Source: a bacterium (GTDB lineage: Bacteria > SM23-31 > JAUVVT01). From it: a stretch of 8,778 nt of DNA. The notes under the pieces were generated by a model that saw only the letters and a program-made list of their open reading frames with translations, did no database searches and was not told where the DNA came from. The position numbers were made by a program, and so were the translations under genes. The DNA is taken from the NCBI GenBank assembly GCA_030604505.1, contig JAUVVT010000048.1, forward strand, positions 1 through 8,778, written 5' to 3'. Shown in pieces: positions 1-6,201 of the stretch (the stretch's first letter is position 1; every line of letters begins with the position of its first letter).

Positions 1-30
1 CTGTCTCATCTGTCTCAAAATCACTCCAAA

Positions 31-80
31 AATGACACAAATTGACACAAAATGAGACAAAATAAGACAAAATGAAACAT
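31..80. repeat. Five-copy 10-base tandem repeat
   Basis: Five consecutive 10-base units lie at 31-40, 41-50, 51-60, 61-70 and 71-80, with approximate consensus AATGASACAA. The units differ from each other at one to three positions. The period is close to one DNA helical turn. Just left, TGTCTCA occurs at 2-8 and 11-17; it is the reverse complement of TGAGACA in the third unit (53-59), so the array is flanked by inverted copies of its own core. No function is known to me. Confidence 0.8.
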
Positions 81-81
81 C

Positions 82-125
82 TTCTCTGCTTGCCCTGTGG
101 GTGTTCTCTGCCTGCCCTGTGGGTG
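82..125. repeat. Two-copy 22-base tandem repeat
   Basis: Two adjacent 22-base units (82-103 and 104-125) differ at one position (T90 versus C112). Each contains GCCCTGTGGG. The unit is clearly richer in G and C than the surrounding DNA. It begins 23 bases beyond the last stop codon of the operon. It could be the edge of a longer variable-number repeat or a miniature element. Confidence 0.8.
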
Positions 126-142
126 GTTAAATCTTGATATTA

Positions 143-149
143 CTCCTTT
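143..149 (-). promoter_or_regulatory. Orphan Shine-Dalgarno-like site at operon end
   Basis: Minus-strand AAAGGAG (149 to 143) overlaps the stop codon of the isomerase gene. The same arrangement, stop codon overlapping AAAGGAG, is used between the lipoyl gene and the phosphatase gene of this operon. Here no ATG, GTG or TTG follows within about 15 bases, and the tandem repeats begin at once. It may be a relic of a former downstream gene, or chance. Confidence 0.35.
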
Positions 150-1138
150 TACGCCTCTTTTATACATTCCCTTATCAGCTCTGCCATTTCCGGTCCCATT
201 GTCCCGTCCTTTCTCATCTCATCTGCTCCCTTCTGCCTCATCAATCTTACAACCCTTTCTGCAAGACGGAGATTATCACGTGAGAGCTTAATAAATTTCT
301 CTGGGGCATCGCGATAAGGAAAAAGGTCCAAACCGTACCAGCCCTCATAATTATGCTGCTTGAGAACATATACTATACTGACAAGACGTATGAAATTAAC
401 CGTTCCCGGAGGAACATCAGCATCGCACTGCTGGTCATTATCATCAAAATGTGTATGGTACAGTCTATTATAACGACATATCAGCGTTATTTGGTCTTCA
501 ATATTTTCTTTTGCTATAAGGCTGTGGCCAATATCGATATTAATTCCAAAATTTGGATCGTTTATTTCATTGACAATACAAAGAGCTTGTGCGGTTGTAC
601 CCATCATTATATATGAGCGCGGTTCGAACGGTTTTGGTTCGATACAAATTTTTATAGAATATTTATTCTGATGAAGATAATCGAGTATCTGTCGAACAGA
701 ATCTACATAGCGGTCATATAATCCAAAGTAATCTGTCTGAAGTGGAAAATCATTCCCATCGGTAGCTGGCCATAATACACTGATTGGAACATTAAAACGA
801 GCACCCATATCAAGAGCTGCCTTCACTCTGTCTATTGCCTGATTGCAAATTTCCTTGTCAATATTAGCAAGCGCCCCAAATTTATATTGCCTCTCTGTCC
901 AGGTATGACCGCATAATTGAACTATCTGAAGATTATAATCGTTCAATACCTTCTCTATCTCATCAGCATTTGAATCATTAAGCTCAGTCGGAAGATGAAG
1001 CTCAATACCGTCAATATCGTCTATCCCACCGACCTGTTTTATACGGTCTATTACAGGAACATCCTCACCGAATCCATTAATATTAAACCTGTCCCTGAGA
1101 TTGGTATTCCCCCAAATTCCCATACATATTTTATTCAT
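149..1138 (-). CDS. Xylose-isomerase-like TIM-barrel sugar isomerase/epimerase
   Basis: A 329-residue soluble protein that resembles the xylose-isomerase-like TIM-barrel superfamily (AP_endonuc_2 fold), whose members interconvert aldoses and ketoses or epimerise ketoses using a divalent metal. Likely metal or substrate residues are E167 in IEPKP, D202 and H205 in NIDIGHS, H228, H230 and D232 in a HTHFDDN segment, and D271 in GLDLFPYR. The IEPKP motif recalls the IEPKPKEP motif of true xylose isomerases, but the protein is shorter than XylA (usually near 440 residues). ATG start is supported by AGAGGT at 1148-1143. It is the last gene of the operon, 136 bases after the kinase, and has palindromes in its leader, so it may have its own control. 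Substrate unknown; a ketose epimerase is as likely as an aldose isomerase. Confidence 0.8.
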   Translation of the reverse strand: MNKICMGIWGNTNLRDRFNINGFGEDVPVIDRIKQVGGIDDIDGIELHLPTELNDSNADEIEKVLNDYNLQIVQLCGHTWTERQYKFGALANIDKEICNQAIDRVKAALDMGARFNVPISVLWPATDGNDFPLQTDYFGLYDRYVDSVRQILDYLHQNKYSIKICIEPKPFEPRSYIMMGTTAQALCIVNEINDPNFGINIDIGHSLIAKENIEDQITLICRYNRLYHTHFDDNDQQCDADVPPGTVNFIRLVSIVYVLKQHNYEGWYGLDLFPYRDAPEKFIKLSRDNLRLAERVVRLMRQKGADEMRKDGTMGPEMAELIRECIKEA

Positions 1139-1147
1139 AACTACCTC

Positions 1148-1164
1148 TTGATATAAAGTATCAA
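1148..1164. promoter_or_regulatory. 17-base palindrome just upstream of isomerase RBS
   Basis: TTGATA (1148-1153) and TATCAA (1159-1164) form perfect 6-base arms around a 5-base loop. The left arm touches the isomerase Shine-Dalgarno site (1143-1148), so as DNA it could be an operator and as RNA a small hairpin next to the ribosome-binding site. AT-rich palindromes arise by chance, so function is uncertain. Confidence 0.35.
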
Positions 1165-1173
1165 TCTTTGGTT

Positions 1174-1239
1174 TTATTTATTTTCTTTTTTCACTAAAGA
1201 CAATAAGTTCTTTACAATTAATTCTTTTAATTGTTCCAT
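1174..1239 (-). other. Possible 21-residue micro-ORF
   Basis: Between kinase and isomerase, an ATG at 1239 opens 21 codons ending in TAA at 1174. A weak AGGCG lies 6 bases upstream (1250-1246). The peptide begins MEQLKELIVKNLL and is rich in Leu, Lys and Glu, with hydrophobic residues spaced as on one face of an amphipathic helix. It could be a leader peptide, a tiny protein or chance; its length alone does not support translation. I do not recognise it. Confidence 0.2.
1214..1234. repeat. 8-base-arm AT-rich inverted repeat
   Basis: ACAATTAA (1214-1221) and TTAATTGT (1227-1234) are perfect 8-base arms separated by 5 bases. The repeat sits in the 136-base gap before the isomerase gene and inside the possible micro-ORF. 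No T-run follows on the minus strand, so a terminator is unlikely. A regulator-binding palindrome or a weak RNA hairpin is possible. Confidence 0.4.
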
Positions 1240-1274
1240 AATAGTCGCCTATAGATAGATATTATTATTAGAAT

Positions 1275-2210
1275 TCAAACAGCAGCAAAACCATCTGCAT
1301 ATAAACGCTCATAATCAGAATTTTTAAATTCTTCTATCATATCTTTACTAATCGGTTGTGTAGCTCCCTTTTGAGTGGCAGTTATTGCCCCCATAATATT
1401 CCCCAATTCACACGCCTCTTCCAGAGACAATCCGCGAAGATAACAGTGAATAAATCCTGCTGTAAATGCATCACCCGAGCCGAGTGAATCGGTAAATTCA
1501 ATCTTATAACCAGGCACATACACATTTTTGCCTTCGTTTGAATATGCAAACGCACCCGTTTCACCAAGCGTCACCAAACAGCAGGAAAGCGACCACTTTT
1601 CTGTCATTTCATTACAAAAATCTATAAGAGTTTTGTATTTTATTTGCAGCATCTCTGATAAAAACTCTGCTTCTTCGCCGTTAAGCTTCAATATATCAGC
1701 TTTTCTGAGCGACCAGACAACAGTATCGTGTGAATAACACTTTTTTCGTAAATTTATATCAAGCAGTTTTATACTCCTATCAGATATTTCAAGCAGCTCT
1801 TCAAGTGTAGAACGTGTCTTTGGAGAACGCTGTACCAGTGTCCCAAAATAAAAACAGTCTGCCGATACTGCAGCATCTCTGAGTGCACTGCTCATCTCAA
1901 TCTGGTCATAGGAAACATCTGGAATAATTACATAATCAGGATTATTATCTTTGTCAAAACTGACTTCGACTGTTCCTGTTGGATATTTTTCATCCCGCTG
2001 AAGATAAAAAGTATCTATACCTAAAGATTCTGCCATCTCCAACGCCTTTCTTCCCATCTCATCATTTCCCAAACGGCTTACAAATATCCCCTTATCTCCA
2101 AGCGAATTTATTCGATATGCAAAATTAAAGGGTGCCCCACCCAGTACCGTTCCCGCAGGAAGAATATCCCACAATATTTCTCCAAGCGCTACAATTTTTT
2201 CCTGTATCAC
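1275..2210 (-). CDS. PfkB-family sugar kinase (fructokinase-like)
   Basis: A 311-residue cytoplasmic kinase of the ribokinase/PfkB family, expected to transfer phosphate from ATP to a sugar hydroxyl. The start MIQEKIVALGEILWDILPAG matches fructokinase-like members. The sugar-binding GGAPFNFA segment is at 24-31, and the second PfkB signature, DSLGSGDAF (241-249), holds the catalytic base D247. The length is normal for the family. The start is a GTG at 2210, one base after the phosphatase stop codon, with only a weak Shine-Dalgarno, so translation is probably coupled to the phosphatase gene. Family resemblance suggests a ketose such as fructose, but PfkB specificity cannot be assigned from motifs. 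In this operon it would make the ketose phosphate that the aldolase or transaldolase consumes. Confidence 0.88.
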   Translation of the reverse strand: MIQEKIVALGEILWDILPAGTVLGGAPFNFAYRINSLGDKGIFVSRLGNDEMGRKALEMAESLGIDTFYLQRDEKYPTGTVEVSFDKDNNPDYVIIPDVSYDQIEMSSALRDAAVSADCFYFGTLVQRSPKTRSTLEELLEISDRSIKLLDINLRKKCYSHDTVVWSLRKADILKLNGEEAEFLSEMLQIKYKTLIDFCNEMTEKWSLSCCLVTLGETGAFAYSNEGKNVYVPGYKIEFTDSLGSGDAFTAGFIHCYLRGLSLEEACELGNIMGAITATQKGATQPISKDMIEEFKNSDYERLYADGFAAV

Positions 2211-2211
2211 T

Positions 2212-2943
2212 TTACCAACTTTTTAACATTTTTAGAGTTATATTAACATTGGGTTCGTCACCAAGCTCGGAAACCACAATATCAGCTTCAGAAAAATTCT
2301 CACATTCGGTATATTCGTTCGTTGTGATAATACAATGCATACCGGCGGCCCTCGCCGCCAGCAGTCCGTTACGGCTGTCCTCAACAACAACGCATTCTTC
2401 GGGATTTAGTCCTAAATGTTCCGGAACAAGATTATATATCTCCGGGTCCGGCTTCTTCCTCGTCACAACATCACCCGCAAGAATAGCACTAAACTTCTCC
2501 TTCCTTCCCCCCCCAAGAATCCTTTCAACAATAAGATTTACAGCCCGCTCATTGGAAGTAGAACAAACAGCCAGTTTTATATCTTCTTCAATAGCTTCAT
2601 CGATTAATCGTGTTACACCTGACCTTAGTTTAAGTTCGCCGGATTCAATAATCCGCATAAAGATGTCCGTCTTCAGTTTATGCAGCTCTTTTATCAATGT
2701 ATCTTTATCTTCTACATCTTCAGCCCAGCCGTTAACATCAAAATAATGTCTCATCCTCTCTTTACCACCAGCGACTTTTAACAGTTCTTTATAAAGACCG
2801 ACACCCCATTCTATATCATATCCCTTTTCTGAAAATGCCCTATTAAAAGCAACACGGTGCCCGTCCTTTTCAGTATCCACCAAAACACCGTCACAATCAA
2901 AAATTAATGCCTTCATCATCTTTCCATTCAACTTTATTTCCAA
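2212..2943 (-). CDS. CbbY-like HAD-superfamily sugar-phosphate phosphatase
   Basis: A 243-residue HAD hydrolase. Motif I is FDCDG at 15-19, with nucleophile D16 and acid/base D18. The following EKDGHRVAFNRAF (25-37) is characteristic of the CbbY group, whose studied members dephosphorylate xylulose 1,5-bisphosphate, an inhibitory by-product of Rubisco. Motif II is around S128-T129, the motif III lysine is in KKPDP (163-167), and motif IV is VEDSRNG (187-193). The start is a TTG at 2943 with AAAGGAGAG at 2957-2949, 7 bases away and overlapping the stop codon of the lipoyl gene. ATGs at 2919 and 2916 are possible but less well placed. It lies one base before the kinase. Inferred role: removal of a dead-end ketose bisphosphate or a dephosphorylation step. 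Beta-phosphoglucomutase-like activity is a less likely alternative. A run of eight G lies inside codons 144-147. Confidence 0.85.
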   Translation of the reverse strand: MEIKLNGKMMKALIFDCDGVLVDTEKDGHRVAFNRAFSEKGYDIEWGVGLYKELLKVAGGKERMRHYFDVNGWAEDVEDKDTLIKELHKLKTDIFMRIIESGELKLRSGVTRLIDEAIEEDIKLAVCSTSNERAVNLIVERILGGGRKEKFSAILAGDVVTRKKPDPEIYNLVPEHLGLNPEECVVVEDSRNGLLAARAAGMHCIITTNEYTECENFSEADIVVSELGDEPNVNITLKMLKSW

Positions 2944-2948
2944 AAACT

Positions 2949-2957
2949 CTCTCCTTT
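2949..2957 (-). promoter_or_regulatory. RBS deciding the TTG start of the phosphatase
   Basis: Minus-strand AAAGGAGAG lies 5 to 13 bases before the TTG at 2943. Its core GGAG (2954-2951) has an ideal 7-base spacing. Part of it is the TAA of the preceding lipoyl gene. This favours TTG over the two internal ATGs. Confidence 0.75.
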
Positions 2958-3222
2958 AAATCGAATCATCATCTATTCTTTCACCCGGCTTGCCAATATA
3001 TCCAATCGGTTTGAGCACTTCTACCTCATCTCCCTCTTTGTACAATATCTTTAATATCACTCCTGATTCATACGCCTCGACCTCAAAAGCAGCCTTATCC
3101 GATTCCACCTCAGCTATAATATCCCCCTCTTTAACTGTATCATTCTCCTTTATAAACCATCCGATTATTGTGCCTGTGGTAATGTCCTGACCTATTTGAG
3201 GCATTAAAATTGGTACTGCCAT
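2956..3222 (-). CDS. Free-standing lipoyl (biotinyl-lipoyl) domain carrier protein
   Basis: An 88-residue protein that is almost entirely one lipoyl domain as found at the N terminus of dehydrogenase E2 subunits: MPQIGQDITTGTI near residues 7-19, then EVESDKAAFEVEA, with K43 in the DKA motif as the expected lipoylation site, and a second half ending GKPGERI. Lipoyl-Lys43 would accept a two-carbon unit from TPP on the E1 pair. There is no peripheral-subunit-binding domain and no acyltransferase domain, so it is not a complete E2. ATG at 3222 is chosen because GGAGAG (3237-3232) precedes it; the frame runs on to a GTG at 3252 without a clear RBS. Its first 83 bases overlap the 3' end of the aldolase gene. 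A biotin carrier is the alternative, but the usual MKM biotinylation motif is absent. Confidence 0.87.
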   Translation of the reverse strand: MAVPILMPQIGQDITTGTIIGWFIKENDTVKEGDIIAEVESDKAAFEVEAYESGVILKILYKEGDEVEVLKPIGYIGKPGERIDDDSI

Positions 3223-4090
3223 AATACTTTTCTCTCCACGCCTGTCCGGCACTGCCGAACAGTTTTATCTTTTCTATCACTGCTGTTTTTATTGTATCAA
3301 ACTGGGCTGTTATCTCTTTTAAAGGATTATACTCTGTCTTATAAGCATTATAATAATTGACAAAAGAATCAATATACGCATACTTTATCTGAGTCGAGAT
3401 GTTCACCTTTGCACATCCCAATGAAATACATCTTATAAAAATCTCATCAGACAATCCTGTCCCGCCATGAAGTGCAAGCGGCAGGTTTGTCCTCTTGGAT
3501 ATCTCCTCTATGCGGTCAAAATCTATCTTCGGCTCTCCCCTATAAACTCCATGAGCAGTTCCAACAGCAGGGGCAAAACAATCTAAAGAAGCTTCCCTGC
3601 AAAATAACTCGGACTTATTCGGGTCGGCTAAATATGCATTATCGTCCCTTACTGAAATATTATCCTCAACTCCCCCTATCTCCCCTAATTCAGCCTCTAC
3701 ACTCACACCCTTCGGTTTGGCAATTTCAATAACCTCTTTAGTCAGAGACAGATTCTCTTCAAAAGGCTTGGACGAGGCATCGACCATTACTGATGTCCAT
3801 CCGGCATCAATACATTCCTTTATTAGCGGAAGTTCCCTGCAGTGGTCTAAATGAATCGCCACAGGAACATCCGAATCACGGCAAATCTCCTCTGCCCAGA
3901 CCGACAATGTCCTACATCCCCAAAACTCAATCGTTTTTGGCGATGTCTGTATAATTACCGGCGCCTTAACCTCCTCTGCCGCCCTCACAGCCGCTTTCAT
4001 TGAATTATAGTCAAGAATATTAAATGCCCCAACGGCATATTTCCTTTCCTTTGCACGTATGAGCATCTCGGTCATATTTTCCAAAGACAT
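3140..4090 (-). CDS. Class II zinc-dependent ketose-(bis)phosphate aldolase
   Basis: Member of the class II aldolase family (FbaA/GatY/KbaY/IolJ), which reversibly cleaves ketose phosphates to dihydroxyacetone phosphate and an aldehyde. HLDHC at 80-84 gives proton donor D82 and zinc ligand H83. GWTSVMVDAS (97-106), AELGEIGGVED (133-143), GTAHGVY with zinc ligand H180, LHGGTG with H208, and KVNIST (228-233) are all intact. ATG at 4090 has AGGGAG at 4103-4098. Family members normally end just after KLFGSAG (here 276-282). This frame instead runs 32 residues further (285-316) in a composition unlike the family, through the RBS and first codons of the lipoyl gene. The exact substrate (fructose 1,6-bisphosphate, tagatose bisphosphate, or a 1- or 6-phosphate) is not readable from motifs. 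Confidence 0.9.
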   Translation of the reverse strand: MSLENMTEMLIRAKERKYAVGAFNILDYNSMKAAVRAAEEVKAPVIIQTSPKTIEFWGCRTLSVWAEEICRDSDVPVAIHLDHCRELPLIKECIDAGWTSVMVDASSKPFEENLSLTKEVIEIAKPKGVSVEAELGEIGGVEDNISVRDDNAYLADPNKSELFCREASLDCFAPAVGTAHGVYRGEPKIDFDRIEEISKRTNLPLALHGGTGLSDEIFIRCISLGCAKVNISTQIKYAYIDSFVNYYNAYKTEYNPLKEITAQFDTIKTAVIEKIKLFGSAGQAWREKYYGSTNFNASNRSGHYHRHNNRMVYKGE

Positions 4091-4152
4091 AATATATCTC
4101 CCTAAATTCTCCTGATTTAGTTCAATTCATTATTCAACTCTCAACCGTTTTA

Positions 4153-5172
4153 TTACCCGATTTTAAAATTCAATGTCTTTTTAACTGCCAATATTATATC
4201 TTTTTCCTGAGGAATACTTGCTTTTTCTAAACGCAGATTAAAAGGTATTGGTGTATTCTTTCCGGCAACTATTGCCACAGGTGCATCAAGACTCTCAAAT
4301 GCTTCCTCCTGTATTATCGATGCTATATCTGAAGCAACACCTCCCCTCCGAACCGCCTCCTGTACAATAACAGCATTTCTGGTTTTCTTAACAGAATCCA
4401 TAATCAACTTCCTGTCCAGAGGCACCAGGGTCCGTGGGTCAATCACTTCAACATCAATACCTTCTTCTGCAAGTCTCTCTGCCGCAGAAAGGGAGCGTGG
4501 AATCATATTCGACCAGGAAATAATGGTGATATCTTTTCCCTTCCTCTTTATTTCACCCCTCCCTAACTCGATAAAATATTCACTCTCGGGCACCTCACCC
4601 TTTTTCATATACAACAGTTTATGCTCTATAAACATAACAGGGTCATCATCCCTTATTGCGCTCTTTAAAAGCCCCTTGGCATCATAAGGAGTCGAGGGCA
4701 TTACAACCTTTAAACCGGGAATATGATAAAACCATGCCTCAAGACTCTGGGAATGCTGGGCGGCAAGACCGTTTCCGCTGCCTCCCTGAGTCCTGACTAC
4801 AATTGGCACCCTGCCTTTTCCACCTGTCATAAATTTATATTTCGCTGCCTGATTAACTATCTGGTCCATTATCAAAACCGTAAAATCAATAAATAATATC
4901 TCAACTATCGGACGCATCCCCGTAATAGCAGCACCAACACCCGCACCGGTAAAACTTGCCTCTGATATAGGGGTATCTATTACCCTCTTCTTTCCAAATT
5001 CATCCAATAATCCGGCTGTTACTTTATAAGACCCCCCCCGCTCTGCTACTCCTTCACCCATAACAAACACCGTATCATCATTTTTCATCTCTTCCATTAT
5101 AGCTTCATTAAGAGCTTCGCGATACATAATAACCCTGTTTTCTGAATTTTCTTTTTTTTCGCTTATCGTCAT
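4153..5172 (-). CDS. TPP-dependent dehydrogenase E1 component, beta subunit
   Basis: A 339-residue beta subunit of the AcoB/PdhB type. With E1 alpha it forms the heterotetramer that binds thiamine diphosphate and passes an oxidised acyl group to a lipoyl domain. Visible features are MYREALNEAI (16-25), MGEGV with E40 expected to activate the TPP aminopyrimidine, DTPISEASFTG (67-76), QHSQS with H140, PSTPYDAKGLLK (159-170), and the C-terminal transketolase-type domain with DPRTLVPLD (245-253). Differences from common homologues are GEG instead of GED near the active site and K305 where the C-terminal motif usually has an acidic residue. The ATG shares one base with the E1 alpha stop (TGATG), so the two are translationally coupled. 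The first 15 residues are an extra polar stretch; ATG 5127 is an alternative start. A run of eight G lies around codons 45-47. Confidence 0.92.
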   Translation of the reverse strand: MTISEKKENSENRVIMYREALNEAIMEEMKNDDTVFVMGEGVAERGGSYKVTAGLLDEFGKKRVIDTPISEASFTGAGVGAAITGMRPIVEILFIDFTVLIMDQIVNQAAKYKFMTGGKGRVPIVVRTQGGSGNGLAAQHSQSLEAWFYHIPGLKVVMPSTPYDAKGLLKSAIRDDDPVMFIEHKLLYMKKGEVPESEYFIELGRGEIKRKGKDITIISWSNMIPRSLSAAERLAEEGIDVEVIDPRTLVPLDRKLIMDSVKKTRNAVIVQEAVRRGGVASDIASIIQEEAFESLDAPVAIVAGKNTPIPFNLRLEKASIPQEKDIILAVKKTLNFKIG

Positions 5173-6128
5173 CAGATTACAATCTCATTAAAATATTTTT
5201 CCTCTGATAATTCAGGACTATTTTTCGCAAATTCAACTGCCTCTTTTATCTCATTTTCGATTTCAGTTTCAAACCTTTTTACTTCATCCTCGCTAAATCC
5301 ACCCTCATTAATCAGATATTTACGTCCTGTCTGCACTGGATCTTTCGACATATAATAATCCAGTTTTTCCCTTGGCATGTACTTACCGGGGTCATTAACA
5401 TGATGTCCTCCTTGACGATATGTCTTTGCCTCCACTAAAAAAGGTCCTCTGCCGCTGCGGCAAACCTCCAATGCTTCTTTAGTCTTCTCATAAACCACCT
5501 TTACATCATTCCCGTCAATTGCAGTCGCAAACACACCATATCCCTCAGCCCGTTTATAAAGGTCCTCTGTTCTTGAAGCTTCCTCAATCGGAGTAGATAC
5601 GGCGTAATGATTATTCTCAAGCATAAAAATAACCGGAAGATTCCAGATAGCTGCCAGATTTAATGACTCTGCAAAAACTCCATTATTGGACGCTCCGTCT
5701 GAGAAAAAGATGACAACTGCCTGTTCCGTTCCGCGAATACTTATACTCAATCCCGCACCAATACCAAGCGGTATCCCTCCCCCGACAATTCCGTTGGCTC
5801 CGATATTCCCTGTCGCCACATCGGCTATATGCATTGAACCGCCAAGGCCGTAACAGTAACCCGCTTCCTTAGCCAAAACTTCTGCCAACATCTTCCTTAT
5901 ATCTCCGCCTCTTGCAATACAATGACCATGTCCCCTGTGAGTGCTCACAATATAATCATCACTGCGAAGCGCAGCACACGCACCGACCGCAATAGCTTCC
6001 TCTCCGAGATAAGGATGAAAATATCCAACAATCAATCCCTGGCGATACAGCCTGATACAGTTCTTCTCAAACACCCTGATGGTATAAAGGTTTTTATAAA
6101 TATCTCTCCAAAATTCTCTGAAACTCAC
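5172..6128 (-). CDS. TPP-dependent dehydrogenase E1 component, alpha subunit
   Basis: A 318-residue alpha subunit of the AcoA/PdhA type. Conserved features are HRGHGH (64-69), GGSMH (96-100), and the TPP/Mg motif, which starts SDGASNNG at 143-150 and closes with ENN (171-173). The usual motif begins GDG; here the first Gly is Ser143, while the metal-binding D144 and N172 remain. The active-site loop, normally GHSxSD, reads GGHHVNDPG (240-248). The length fits the acetoin-dehydrogenase group, which is shorter than mitochondrial PDH alpha. GTG at 6128 is supported by GGAGGA (6139-6134) at 5-base spacing. It overlaps E1 beta by one base. Cofactor chemistry is secure from family membership. The substrate (pyruvate, another 2-oxoacid, acetoin, or a sugar-derived ketone) is not. 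No E2 or E3 gene is in the window. Confidence 0.92.
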   Translation of the reverse strand: MSFREFWRDIYKNLYTIRVFEKNCIRLYRQGLIVGYFHPYLGEEAIAVGACAALRSDDYIVSTHRGHGHCIARGGDIRKMLAEVLAKEAGYCYGLGGSMHIADVATGNIGANGIVGGGIPLGIGAGLSISIRGTEQAVVIFFSDGASNNGVFAESLNLAAIWNLPVIFMLENNHYAVSTPIEEASRTEDLYKRAEGYGVFATAIDGNDVKVVYEKTKEALEVCRSGRGPFLVEAKTYRQGGHHVNDPGKYMPREKLDYYMSKDPVQTGRKYLINEGGFSEDEVKRFETEIENEIKEAVEFAKNSPELSEEKYFNEIVI

Positions 6129-6201
6129 TATAATCCTCCAACTATATTATCTTACATTTTCCAAAATAAAGCTATCCATTGGTTGTTCCAAGTAATATTC
6201 T

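Noticed and set aside
21..80. Minus-strand 19-residue hydrophobic ORF starting at ATG 80
   Set aside because: It reads through the 10-base tandem repeat, which explains its repetitive hydrophobic pattern. The upstream Shine-Dalgarno is weak, so a chance product of the repeat is the simplest view.
1..125. Left-end repeats as a CRISPR array
   Set aside because: Units of 10 and 22 bases are directly adjacent with no spacers, and no cas gene is present.
97..616. Plus-strand frames at 97-291 and 353-616
   Set aside because: They overlap the tandem repeat and the isomerase gene in antisense. The composition is that of shadow frames.
2132..2746. Long plus-strand reading frame of 204 codons
   Set aside because: It lies antisense to the phosphatase and kinase genes, whose motifs and ribosome sites are clear. 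It is rich in Ser, Leu and Pro, with no recognisable domain or RBS.
3223..3252. Longer lipoyl protein starting at GTG 3252
   Set aside because: The extra ten residues are not part of the lipoyl fold and the GTG has no clear RBS, while ATG 3222 has GGAGAG upstream.
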